From: Alphaproteobacteria bacterium
GTDB taxonomy: Bacteria; Pseudomonadota; Alphaproteobacteria; Reyranellales; Reyranellaceae
Assembly: GCA_016870115.1 (NCBI GenBank)
Contig: VGCH01000003.1
Coordinates: 166,364 to 230,363, forward strand
Direction: 5' to 3'
DNA length: 64,000 bases
The translations under genes and the position numbers were made by a program. The notes under the pieces are model-generated. The model searched no databases and had not been told where the DNA came from. It saw only the letters and a list, made by a program, of their open reading frames with translations. Of the stretch, positions 56,016 through 64,000 are shown one piece after another; position 1 is the first letter of the stretch, and every line of letters begins with the position of its first letter.

Positions 56016-57326
56016 TCAGGTCTTGGCGCGTCCCGCCACCATTCGCACCTTGCCGGGGGCCGCGAACCAGATCGAGATCGCGCCCAGGAGACTGGCGCCC
56101 AGCGCCACGGCAAATGCCGTGTCGTAGCTGCCTTCGATGTCGTGCAGCACGCCGGTGACCCACGGTCCCATCGCGCCACCCGCCAGTAGCGTCACCATGA
56201 TCAGGCTGAAGATCGACGCGAAGTGCGGCCCCTCGAAGATCTCGGCCACCACGGGCCCCATCAGGCTGGTGAAGGAGTATCCCAGCACGCCCTGCGACAG
56301 GACCATCAGATAGAGGAGCGGTTGCGAAGGTCCGGCGGCGAGCGCCAGAAGCGCGGCGTAACAAATGACGAAGCCCGCCGAGCCGATGGTCCAGACGATC
56401 TCGCGGCCGATGCGATCGGAGAGCGCGCCGAGCACGATCTGACCCGGAATACCCACCATCGCGACCAGACCGAGCGACCAGGCGGCCTGCATCGGGCTGA
56501 AACCGATCTCGACCAGATACTTCGTCTGGTGGACCTGCACCGCGTACCAGGCATAGCCACCGCAGAAGAAACCGATGCACAGCCACCAGAAGCGGTGCGT
56601 CCGGACCGCCCTCCCCACCGTCCACTCGATCGCAGCCCAGCGCGCATCGACGATGGAGGCGGCCTGCCGCGCCGCCGCGACGCTCGTTTCCCGCGCGCCA
56701 TCGGGCAGTAGACCCACGTCCTGCGGCCGCTTGGTCACGATCAGGTTGATCGGCAGCAGCACGAGCAGCGTCATGAGCCCGAGCGCCCAGCACGCGGCGC
56801 GCCAGCCCTCCGTCAGGATGATCGTCTGCAGCCATGGCAAAATCAGGATCGCGCCGACACCCACGCCGGAAAACGCCACGGCGATCGCCAGCGCGCGATG
56901 GCGAACGAACCAGTTGGGCAGATACTGCGACTGGACCGAGAAGCTCATGCAGTTCGCCCCGGCGCCGACCAGGACACCCAGCGTCGCGTAGAGCTGCCAC
57001 GGCGCGTCGATCATCGTGGCGCCGAGCAGGCCCGCGGTCGTCAGCACGACGCCGATCTGGATCACGAAGCGCGGCCCGCGCATGTCCATGAGACGGCCGA
57101 CAACCGGGCTGATCGCGGCCGAGACCAGGAAGCCGAACGAAAAGGCGCCGGCCGCCAGCCCACGGTCCCAGCCGAACTCGTCTACGATGGGCGGGAACAT
57201 CAGCGAGAAGGCCGTACGGGTCGTCACGCTCACCGCCACGGTCAGGAAGGCGATCGCGATGATCGCCCAACCGAAGAAGAACGGCAGGCGCCCCGCGATC
57301 GACATCAGCAACGACGGAGGCTGCAT
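56016..57326 (-). CDS. MFS transporter
   Basis: The 436-residue protein has twelve predicted membrane segments. Loop 2-3 reads GRLMDMRGPRF, a variant of the MFS GxxxDRxGRR motif, and loop 8-9 has GALSDRIGRE. Its look is that of oxalate/formate or monocarboxylate antiporters. The ATG at 57326 has AAGG upstream. It converges on the deacetylase gene with 2 bases between stops and may carry that enzyme's substrate, which is inference only. Confidence 0.88.
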   Translation of the reverse strand: MQPPSLLMSIAGRLPFFFGWAIIAIAFLTVAVSVTTRTAFSLMFPPIVDEFGWDRGLAAGAFSFGFLVSAAISPVVGRLMDMRGPRFVIQIGVVLTTAGLLGATMIDAPWQLYATLGVLVGAGANCMSFSVQSQYLPNWFVRHRALAIAVAFSGVGVGAILILPWLQTIILTEGWRAACWALGLMTLLVLLPINLIVTKRPQDVGLLPDGARETSVAAARQAASIVDARWAAIEWTVGRAVRTHRFWWLCIGFFCGGYAWYAVQVHQTKYLVEIGFSPMQAAWSLGLVAMVGIPGQIVLGALSDRIGREIVWTIGSAGFVICYAALLALAAGPSQPLLYLMVLSQGVLGYSFTSLMGPVVAEIFEGPHFASIFSLIMVTLLAGGAMGPWVTGVLHDIEGSYDTAFAVALGASLLGAISIWFAAPGKVRMVAGRAKT

Positions 57327-57512
57327 CGACGTTCCCTTCTTCTGTTTCGCCTGCCGCATGGTCGCGTCACGGAGCGGCAGGAACCTGTCCACACCTCCGC
57401 TCCGGGGTCAATGACGCGCGAGACAGTCGGGCCTTCCGGGGCTTGAACCGGCCTTCCGGCACCGCTATCACCGCGCCGATCAGGTCAGAATCGACCAACC
57501 AGGAGCCCGGAC

Positions 57513-58433
57513 GTGAAGATCACCCGCGCCGTCAAGAAGATCCTCGACAACTACGAGAGCGATTGCCCCGGCACAAAGGCCAACCTCGCCCGCATCCTGA
57601 TGCATGGGCGGCTGGGCGGCACCGGCAAGATGGTGATCCTTCCCGTCGACCAAGGCTTCGAGCACGGCCCGGCCCGCTCCTTCGCGCCCAACCCCGACGC
57701 CTACGATCCGCACTACCACTACCAGCTCGCGGTCGATGCCGGTCTCAACGCCTACGCCGCGCCGCTCGGCCCGCTTGAGGCGGGTGCCGACTCCTTCGCC
57801 GGCGCGATCCCGACCATCCTGAAGCTCAATTCGGCCAACTCGCTCTCGACCAACAAGGACCAGGCGGTCACCGCGTCGGTGAACGACGCATTGCGGCTGG
57901 GCTGTTCGGCGATCGGCTTCACCATCTATCCGGGCTCGGAAGACCAGTTCGAGATGATGGAAGAGATCAAGGAGCTCTCCGAGGAGGCCAAGGCCGTCGG
58001 CCTCGCCGTCGTGATGTGGTCCTATCCGCGCGGCGGCAAGCTCGACAAGGCGGGCGAGACCGCGCTCGATGTCTGCGCCTACGCCGCCCACATGGCGGCG
58101 CTGCTGGGCGCGCACATCATCAAGGTGAAGCCGCCGACCAACGTGCTGTGGCAGCCCGAGGCGAAGGCCGCCTACGAGAAGGCCAAGGTCGACACCTCGA
58201 CGCTGGCCAAGCGCATCGAGCACGTGATGCAGGCGAGCTTCAACGGCCGACGCATTGTCGTGTTCTCCGGTGGCGAGGCGAAGGACCTCGAAGGTCTCTT
58301 CACCGAGATCCGCGGGCTGCGCGATGGCGGCGCCAACGGCTCGATCATCGGCCGCAACACCTTCCAGCGGCCGCGCGCCGATGCGCTCGACATGCTCGAC
58401 AAGATCATCTCGATCTACCAGGGCAAGATGTGA
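57513..58433 (+). CDS. fba: Fructose-bisphosphate aldolase, class I (DhnA type)
   Basis: The 306-residue protein is an archaeal/DhnA-type class I aldolase: [13 protein letters not shown] near 42-54, [17 protein letters not shown] near 89, and the Schiff-base Lys region [11 protein letters not shown] near 203. FSGGEAKD and GIIGRN-like [11 protein letters not shown] bind phosphate. It starts with GTG and lies 186 bases from the divergent MFS gene. It is coupled to thiE (GTGA). Many alphaproteobacteria use this type next to tkt-gap-pgk. Confidence 0.94.
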   Translation: MKITRAVKKILDNYESDCPGTKANLARILMHGRLGGTGKMVILPVDQGFEHGPARSFAPNPDAYDPHYHYQLAVDAGLNAYAAPLGPLEAGADSFAGAIPTILKLNSANSLSTNKDQAVTASVNDALRLGCSAIGFTIYPGSEDQFEMMEEIKELSEEAKAVGLAVVMWSYPRGGKLDKAGETALDVCAYAAHMAALLGAHIIKVKPPTNVLWQPEAKAAYEKAKVDTSTLAKRIEHVMQASFNGRRIVVFSGGEAKDLEGLFTEIRGLRDGGANGSIIGRNTFQRPRADALDMLDKIISIYQGKM

Positions 58434-59074
58434 GCGACGGCACCGCGCCGCGCTGCCGCCTCTACCTGATCTCGCCGGAACGCATCGAGCATCCGGCGAT
58501 CTTCGCCGAGGCGCTGCGGGCGGCGCTGGAATGCGGCGACGTCGCGGCCTTCCAGCTGCGTCTGAAGGACGCCTCCGACGACGCCATCGGCCGCGCGGCC
58601 GACACGCTGCGCCCCGTGTGCCAGCAGCGCGGCGTCGCGTTCTTCATGAACGACCGGCCCGATCTCGCGAAGAGATACGACTGTGACGGCGTCCATGTCG
58701 GCCAGGACGACATGCCCTACGCCGACGCGCGCCGGATCGTGGGCGAGTCCCGCCAGATCGGCGTCACCTGCAAGGACTCCCGCCATCTGGCGATGGAAGC
58801 CGCCGAAGCCGGCGCCGACTACGTCGCATTCGGGGCGTTCTTCCCGTCCACCACCAAGACCGTCACGACCCCCGCCCCGCTCGATATCCTGCGCTGGTGG
58901 AGCGAGCTCATGGAGGTGCCGTGCGTCGCGATCGGCGGCATCACCGTCGGCAATTGCCGGCCGCTGGTCGAAGCCGGCGCCGACTTCCTCGCGGTCGCGG
59001 GCGGCGTCTGGAACCACCCCGACGGCCCCGAGGCGGCGGTGCGGGCGTTCAACGCGATACTCACGGGCAGCTGA
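58430..59074 (+). CDS. thiE: Thiamine phosphate synthase
   Basis: The 214-residue TIM-barrel enzyme joins HMP-PP and thiazole phosphate. AFQLRLKDA near 38, [23 protein letters not shown] near 72-94, [14 protein letters not shown] near 129 and [12 protein letters not shown] near 159 match the family. The usual CK-rich substrate loop is present as GVTCKDS. It starts at GTG 58430, overlapping the fba stop. Confidence 0.93.
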   Translation: MSDGTAPRCRLYLISPERIEHPAIFAEALRAALECGDVAAFQLRLKDASDDAIGRAADTLRPVCQQRGVAFFMNDRPDLAKRYDCDGVHVGQDDMPYADARRIVGESRQIGVTCKDSRHLAMEAAEAGADYVAFGAFFPSTTKTVTTPAPLDILRWWSELMEVPCVAIGGITVGNCRPLVEAGADFLAVAGGVWNHPDGPEAAVRAFNAILTGS

Positions 59075-59127
59075 AGACCGACGCTCTCGGACGGACCCGG
59101 CGACGTTTCGACGGGCCGCAGCCCGAC

Positions 59128-60057
59128 TTAGGGCATCGGTGGAACCTGCGCGCCCGTCAAAAACCCCTGCAGATAGAGTTTACCGCGATTGTGCGGCGAG
59201 AGTGCTGCGCCGGCCGGTACGGTCAGGCTGCTGTCCGCCGCCAAGCGCGGCTGCGTAGCCGCAGCGCTGAGCAATACGCCGGCGTAGTAGAGTCGATTGA
59301 GCGCCCGTGCCTGCGCCAAACGCGCGCGGAGCGCCGTGTCCGGTTCGCGACCAAGCCAGCTCCTTAGGAGGAGCTCACCGAGTTCCGGCGCAGATGCCAA
59401 ATTGTCCAGTTGGATCGCGATATCGATGAGGGGGTCGCCGGGATAGGCCGACTCCCAGTCGATCAGCCAGAGCCGCCGGCCGTCGAAGAGGAGGTTGGAT
59501 GGCAACGAGTCGTTGTGACAGGCACGGGCGCCATCCGGGAAGACCTCGTAGTTTGCGCGCAGCCACTGCAGGCGTTCGGCATGTCGGTCGAGAACGCCCG
59601 CCGCGAATAGACCGCTGCGCCGGACATGAGCGAACAAGCGATCGACGATGTCGATGTAGGGAACGAATGCCGGCGGAACCGGACCATCGTGGAGGCGGCG
59701 CAACAGGACTGAAACGGCGAGCACCAAAGCCGCGCGCCCCCCGGGATAGAGTTCGAGCGGTCGGGCCTCGATGAAGTCGGTGATCAACACCCCCGCCGTG
59801 TCATCGAGGTGGTACACGTGCGGCGCCAGCCCCGCCTCAGCCGCAAGCCGCAGCGCCTCTTACTGCCCTGGATACCGAAGCGGACTACGCGGTCCCTCGC
59901 CGCGCAGTAGGTATCGTCGGCCACCCGTTGTTACCCGCAGCACCAGTCCCGCCGACGCACCGCGCGGTATCGGCGCGATCTCGTCTATGCGTGCGCGGCC
60001 AAAGCAGGTTGCGAGTGCCGCCCGCGCAACCTCACCGAGCGGTTGGGTTGCCGCCAT
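59128..60057 (-). pseudogene. Choline kinase-like phosphotransferase with an in-frame TAA
   Basis: From the ATG at 60057, which overlaps the epmA stop (TGATG), the frame encodes a 309-codon phosphotransferase: GASAGLVLRVTTGGRRYLLRG as nucleotide-binding strands, then RACHNDSLPSNLLFD with the catalytic Asp and Asn, then WLIDWESAYPGDPL. Codon 66 (59860-59862) is TAA between LRYPGQ and EALRLAAEAG. No frameshift is seen, and the sequence on both sides fits the family. Translation ending there would give a useless 65-residue piece; internal starts downstream keep the catalytic motifs but lose the N-lobe. Confidence 0.78.
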
Positions 60058-61052
60058 CACCGCACCGGTAGCCACAGCACGTCGTCGATCGAGGCGGCGC
60101 CGCTGGCCAGCGCACACAGACGATCGAACCCGAGTGCGATGCCGGCGCAGTCCGGCAGTCCATGCTCCAGCGCAGCGATGAAGTCGCGATCGATCGGCCA
60201 ACGGGTGCCGTAGAGCCTCTCCTTCTCCGCCATGTCAGCTTCGAGCCGTGCGCGCTGGAGCACGGGATCGGTGAGCTCGCCGAAAGCATTGGCGAGCTCG
60301 ACGCCGCAGCAATAGAGCTCGAAGCGCTCGGCCACGCTGGGATCGTCCGGCTTGGCTCGCGCGAGCGCCGCCATCGAGATCGGGTACTCGCAAAGGATCG
60401 TGGCGCGACCGACGCCGAGCGCGGGTTCGATGCGCTCGCCCATGACGCGGAAGAAGACATCGTCCCAGCTGTCGCCGTCGTGACGACTGACGCGCGCTGC
60501 GCGGGCAAGCGCGGGAGCGTCGCCCAGTGTCGCGAAGAGGTCGCACGCCGCATGGCGTCGGAACGCCTCGGCGACAGTCAGGCGTTCAGGCTCAAGTGCC
60601 GGATCGCAGCTATTGTCCGCCCAGCGCAGCCGCGGGACGCCCAGGCCGCGCAGGATAGCGGCGCAATCCTCCATGATCGCGGCGTAACCCGCGCCGGCGC
60701 GATACCATTCGAGCATGGTGAACTCGGGATGGTGCAGCTCCGCCCGCTCGCCGTTGCGGAAGACGCGCGCGAACTGGAAGCAACGCTCGATGCCGCCCGC
60801 CAGAAGTTTCTTCATCGCGAACTCGGGCGAGGTGTGAAGCCAGCGTTCATGGCGCGCGCCATCGGGCAGCTCCCACTGCGTGGCGAAGCCGCGCAGATGG
60901 ACCTCCGCCCCGGGCGCCGCTTGCAGGATCGGGGTTTCGACCTCGACGAAGTCCTGCGCCGCGAACCAGGCGCGGAGCGTCGCCTGCAGGCGTGAACGTT
61001 CGCGCAGGTGCGGCAGGCGGCGGGCAAGTCGGTCGGGGCGCCAGTCGGTCAC
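60057..61052 (-). CDS. epmA: EF-P--(R)-beta-lysine ligase EpmA
   Basis: The 331-residue protein is a lysyl-tRNA synthetase-like enzyme without the anticodon domain that attaches beta-lysine to EF-P. Class II motif 1/2 regions are clear: FVEVETPILQAAPGAEVHL near 37, FARVFRNGERAELHHPEFTMLEWYRAG near 102, and the C-terminal GIALGFDRLCALA near 308. I chose GTG 61052 (VTDWRPDRLARRLPHL) as N-terminus. The efp gene lies close by; epmB does not. Confidence 0.9.
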   Translation of the reverse strand: MTDWRPDRLARRLPHLRERSRLQATLRAWFAAQDFVEVETPILQAAPGAEVHLRGFATQWELPDGARHERWLHTSPEFAMKKLLAGGIERCFQFARVFRNGERAELHHPEFTMLEWYRAGAGYAAIMEDCAAILRGLGVPRLRWADNSCDPALEPERLTVAEAFRRHAACDLFATLGDAPALARAARVSRHDGDSWDDVFFRVMGERIEPALGVGRATILCEYPISMAALARAKPDDPSVAERFELYCCGVELANAFGELTDPVLQRARLEADMAEKERLYGTRWPIDRDFIAALEHGLPDCAGIALGFDRLCALASGAASIDDVLWLPVR

Positions 61053-61095
61053 GACCCAACTTCGCACGGGCAGGCGCGAGGGTGTAGGGTGGGCC

Positions 61096-61446
61096 GTGAC
61101 GCCCAAACGCATCCACGCCGCCTGCATGGCGCTCAAGGCCACGACCCATGTGGTGCAGTGGGAGGGCGTGAGCGTCTACAAGGTCGGGGGCAAGATGTTC
61201 TGCCTGATGGCGCCGGACGGCCACTCGGTCGCGCGGCTGTCCTTCAAGTGCCCGCCCGAGCACTACGCCGTACTGAGCCAGGCGCCGGGCTTCCGGCCGG
61301 CTCCTTACCTCGCCCGGGCGACGTGGGTGGCGCTGGACGATCCCGGCGCGCTCGCGCCGGCCGAGCTCAAGGCCTACATCGCCCGCGCCCACGCCACAAT
61401 CGCGGCGGCCCTGCCCCGCCGGCTCCGGACCGAACTCGGGCTCTGA
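61096..61446 (+). CDS. MmcQ/YjbR family protein
   Basis: The 116-residue protein matches the MmcQ/YjbR (CyaY-like fold) family: VVQWEGVSVYKVGGKMFCLMAP near 19-40, LSFKCPPEHYAVLSQAPGF near 48 and WVALDD near 77. It has a GTG start. The role is unknown, though a DNA-binding or metal-related function has been suggested for relatives. It is divergent from epmA with 43 bases between starts, and 101 bases before efp. Confidence 0.85.
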   Translation: MTPKRIHAACMALKATTHVVQWEGVSVYKVGGKMFCLMAPDGHSVARLSFKCPPEHYAVLSQAPGFRPAPYLARATWVALDDPGALAPAELKAYIARAHATIAAALPRRLRTELGL

Positions 61447-61547
61447 GGCCCGGTTGCCCCCGGGAACGGGCTTTGATAGAAGCCGCGCGCCGGCCGTGAC
61501 GCCCCTCGCGCACGGCCGCTTCCAATTCCCGACACCGCGGTAGCGCC

Positions 61548-62120
61548 ATGAAAGTCTCGGTCAACACCATCCGCCCCGGCAACGTCATCGAATACAACGG
61601 CAAGCTCTGGGTCACCTCCAAGGTCCAGCACGTCTCGCCGGGCAAGGGCGGCGCGTTCGTCAACCTCGAGGCCAAGGCGCTGCGCGAGGGCAACAAGCTG
61701 ATGGAGAAGTTCCGGTCCGGCGTGATGATCGAGCGGGTCATCATCGAGGAGCGGGAGGCGACGTTCCTCTTCAAGGACCCGACCACCGGCTACACCTTCA
61801 TGGACAAGGAAAACTACGAGCAGGTGGCGCTCGGTCCCGACCTGCTGGACGAGGATCAGGCGCGCTGGCTTGCCGACGGCATGGAAGTCACGCTGTCGCT
61901 GTACGAGGGAGCGCCGGTCGGCATCGATCTGCCGCAGACCGTGACGCTCGCCGTCATCGAGGCCGACGCCGTGGTTCGCGGGCAGACCGCCTCTTCGTCC
62001 TACAAGCCCGCCATCGTTGAGGGCGGGATCCGCGTGATGGTGCCGCCGCATATCGGCGTCGGCACGCGCCTGGTGATCAACACCGAGGACGGCAGCTACC
62101 TCGAGCGCGCGAAGGACTGA
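61548..62120 (+). CDS. efp: Translation elongation factor P
   Basis: The 190-residue EF-P relieves ribosome stalling at proline runs. Domain I tip has HVSPGKGGAF with Lys33, equivalent to the E. coli beta-lysylated Lys34, so it should be an EpmA substrate. OB domains II and III follow, the last with GTRLVINTEDGSYLERAKD. The window's own TolA and OmpA-like proteins have long proline runs that would need it. Confidence 0.97.
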   Translation: MKVSVNTIRPGNVIEYNGKLWVTSKVQHVSPGKGGAFVNLEAKALREGNKLMEKFRSGVMIERVIIEEREATFLFKDPTTGYTFMDKENYEQVALGPDLLDEDQARWLADGMEVTLSLYEGAPVGIDLPQTVTLAVIEADAVVRGQTASSSYKPAIVEGGIRVMVPPHIGVGTRLVINTEDGSYLERAKD

Positions 62121-62125
62121 GCGCG

Positions 62126-63022
62126 TTGGCCCAGCCTCCCGAGCGCCCGGTCGCCCGCGTCGGTCGCGCGCCTCTCGTGATGGGGCGCGAGCGCTCCGGC
62201 CCGCCCGAACGGCGCTCGCTGGCGCCACGCTCGGCGAACATCACCGTGATGATCCGGGCCGCCTTCGCGGCCGCCAAGGCGCTGAAGCGCGACTTCGGCG
62301 AAGTGGAGCATCTGCAGGTTTCCGAAAAGGGGCCCGCCGATTTCGTCACCCGCGCCGACAAGCGTGCGGAGCAGACGCTGCGCGAGGCGCTGATGCAGGC
62401 GCGGCCCGATTTCGGCTTCCTCGGCGAGGAAGGCACCGACATCAAGGGCGATGGCCGCAGCCGCTGGATCGTCGATCCGCTCGATGGCACCAACAACTTC
62501 ATCCACGGCGTGCCGCATTTCGCGATCTCGATCGGACTCGAACGCGAAGGCGAGATGGTCGCGGGCGTGGTCTACCAGCCGATCTCCGACGAACTGTTCT
62601 GGGCCGAGAAGGGCAACGGCGCCTTTGTCGACACGCCGCACGCGCGCTCGCGGCGGCTACGCGTGTCCGGCCGCAAGGATCCCGCACGCGCTCTGATCGC
62701 GACCGGCATCCCGCACATGGGCAAGGGCGATCACCCCGCCTACCTGCGCGTGCTGGAGCGCGCGATGGCCCGTTGCGCCGGGGTCCGGCGGTGGGGGGCG
62801 GCGGCGCTCGATCTCGCGTTTGTCGCCGCTGGCCGCTACGACTCGTACTTCGAATATGGCCTCCAGCCCTGGGACGTCGCGGCCGGGATCCTGCTTGTGC
62901 GCGAGGCCGGCGGCTATGTCAGCGACGTGGCGGGCGCGGCCCATACGCTTGCCAGCGACTCGATCGTGGCCAGCAGTGCCGCCCTGCATGCCACCGCGCT
63001 CGACATCTTGAACGGGCGCTAG
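62126..63022 (+). CDS. suhB: Inositol monophosphatase family protein
   Basis: The 298-residue phosphatase has the Mg2+ site residues in FGFLGEEGTD near 95, WIVDPLDGTNNFIHG near 112-126, and the closing Asp in LQPWDVAAGILLVREAGG near 250. A TTG at 62126 is taken as start because AAGGA lies 9 bases before it; an in-frame ATG at 62180 would drop 18 residues not shared by the family. It follows efp by 5 bases. Related SuhB proteins also act in rRNA antitermination. Confidence 0.88.
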   Translation: MAQPPERPVARVGRAPLVMGRERSGPPERRSLAPRSANITVMIRAAFAAAKALKRDFGEVEHLQVSEKGPADFVTRADKRAEQTLREALMQARPDFGFLGEEGTDIKGDGRSRWIVDPLDGTNNFIHGVPHFAISIGLEREGEMVAGVVYQPISDELFWAEKGNGAFVDTPHARSRRLRVSGRKDPARALIATGIPHMGKGDHPAYLRVLERAMARCAGVRRWGAAALDLAFVAAGRYDSYFEYGLQPWDVAAGILLVREAGGYVSDVAGAAHTLASDSIVASSAALHATALDILNGR

Positions 63023-63175
63023 GCGCCATCCCGGGGCCGCCCCCGACCCGCCACACGGGGCGGCGCGCGGTCAACACCAGGGACCAGCCCGCCGGTTGAG
63101 CCGGAGGCCCGGTTTGGCTATGGTGCGCCACCATCCGGCACCCCGGCCCGCCCGTCCCCTCGGCCCGGGAAATCC

Positions 63176-64000
63176 ATGGAAAGGCAATCGGTTATGTCCC
63201 ACTCTTCGGTCGCCTGGTACCGTTCGGTCCTGACCCTGAGCGGCGTGCTGATCGCGGGAACCTCGCTCGCCCAGACACCGCCGGCCGCCAACGTGACGGC
63301 CTTCAATCCCTATTCCGGCGCCGGCCTCGCCGCTGGCGCACCGCGGCCTGAGCCCGCGATCCCCGATCGTGGCCAGCCTCGCCCCTACCCGGTCAACCTG
63401 CCTGCGGCGGGCGGTGCGGGCGAAGTCGCGGCGTTCAACCCGTGGCGCGCCAATGTTCGCGCGCCCGCGGCCATCTCGCCGAACGGTCCCTATGTCGAGC
63501 CGGAACCTTCGGCCGATCTACCGGCGCCGCCGCCGGGCCCGATCCGCAGCCGTGTGCTCGCGATCCCGCAGCGCGGCGACGGCCCGCCTCCGCGGGCCTC
63601 TTCGGTCGCCCCGCCGGCGCCAACGCCGGCCCCGGCAGCTGCGGCCCCCCCGGCACCCGCTCCGCAGCGAGTCGCCGCCGCGCCGGTCCCGGCGGCGCCG
63701 GCAATGAGTGCCCAGCGGGTCTCCGCTCCGGCTGCCGTCGCCAGCGCTCCCCCGGCCGCTCCCGCACCGGCGGTTGCGCCACGCGCGACTCTCAGCTTCA
63801 CGGCGCAGTCGGCAGAGCTCTCGGCCGAGGCGCGCACCGCACTCGACCAGATCGCCCAGAGCGTGGGCGGCGACCGGAGCCGTCGGATCGAGGTCCGCGC
63901 CTATGCCGGCGCGGCCCATCCCGAAGGCCGCAAGGTATCGCTCGCGCGCGCGCTCGCGGTGCGCAGCTACCTGATCGACCGCGGCGTCCGCTCGCAGATC
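63176..64000 (+). CDS. Secreted OmpA-like protein, C-terminus off the right edge
   Basis: An open frame of 275 codons runs from an ATG at 63176 to the window edge; a second ATG at 63194 may be the true start. It has a signal peptide (hydrophobic core LTLSGVLIAGTSLAQT), two AFNP-type motifs (TAFNPYSG near 42, AAFNPWRA near 88), and a Pro/Ala-rich linker of about 90 residues. An OmpA-like peptidoglycan-binding domain then begins: LSFTAQSAELSAEARTALDQI, followed by EVRAYAG and ARALAVRSYLIDRGV. It probably tethers the envelope to the wall; the role of the N-part is unknown. Confidence 0.82.
   Translation, partial: MERQSVMSHSSVAWYRSVLTLSGVLIAGTSLAQTPPAANVTAFNPYSGAGLAAGAPRPEPAIPDRGQPRPYPVNLPAAGGAGEVAAFNPWRANVRAPAAISPNGPYVEPEPSADLPAPPPGPIRSRVLAIPQRGDGPPPRASSVAPPAPTPAPAAAAPPAPAPQRVAAAPVPAAPAMSAQRVSAPAAVASAPPAAPAPAVAPRATLSFTAQSAELSAEARTALDQIAQSVGGDRSRRIEVRAYAGAAHPEGRKVSLARALAVRSYLIDRGVRSQI

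Noticed and set aside
55057-57270. 737-codon minus-strand frame across the deacetylase and MFS genes
   Set aside because: Its composition is a GC-rich shadow; the deacetylase and MFS frames have motifs and ribosome sites.

Overview
The window is GC-rich, densely coding DNA from an alphaproteobacterium, most likely Rhodospirillales-like. That placement rests on gene order: yebC-ruvCAB-ybgC-tolQRAB-pal-cpoB-tilS-ftsH-glmM in one run, rpoH next to rluD, hisZ followed by purA, and a 6S RNA between zapA and the 5-formyl-THF cyclo-ligase gene. I cannot name a genus from sequence alone. All annotations were made by reading motifs, frames and spacing; no database search was run.

Layout. 1-9.5 kb: a methyltransferase cut by the left edge, hisZ-purA, a small membrane protein coupled to a choline-kinase-like gene, a benzoylformate-decarboxylase-like ThDP enzyme, an enoyl-CoA hydratase, rpoH and rluD. 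9.5-18.5 kb: threonine aldolase, a BisC-type molybdoenzyme, a 1073-residue RTX protein, an O-methyltransferase with an alpha/beta hydrolase, and tRNA-Glu(CTC). 18.5-27.6 kb: a polytopic membrane protein, then a minus-strand carbohydrate-type ABC operon (Tat-exported binding protein, two permeases, ATPase) with an SDR and an Ldh2-type dehydrogenase. 27.7-35.4 kb is the most accessory part: an acetyltransferase-methyltransferase fusion, a lipoprotein leader and hydrolase, a Cys-less isochorismatase relative, an unknown protein that looks internally duplicated, a 657-base gene-poor stretch with 9-base repeats, and an aminotransferase/hydrolase/bicupin operon. 35.4-48.9 kb is a minus-strand superoperon (yebC to thiD) for Holliday junction resolution, envelope integrity, tRNA modification, proteolysis and wall precursors. 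48.9-51.6 kb holds tandem terminators, a YmdB-like phosphodiesterase, 5-formyl-THF cyclo-ligase, 6S RNA and zapA. 51.7-59.1 kb carries tkt, gap, fba and thiE, with a deacetylase and an MFS transporter where pgk often lies. 59.1-64 kb: a kinase, epmA, a YjbR protein, efp, an inositol monophosphatase and an OmpA-like protein cut by the right edge.

The most striking oddity is four otherwise intact reading frames each broken by one in-frame stop (TGA 3412-3414, TAG 17476-17478, TGA 29314-29316, TAA 59860-59862) with no frameshift. Two are kinases of the same superfamily. Other points worth a second look are the duplicated unknown protein at 31005-31586, the 9-base repeat array at 32139-32174, the possible small RNA before the tandem terminators near 49.1 kb, and the absence of pgk and epmB from their usual places.
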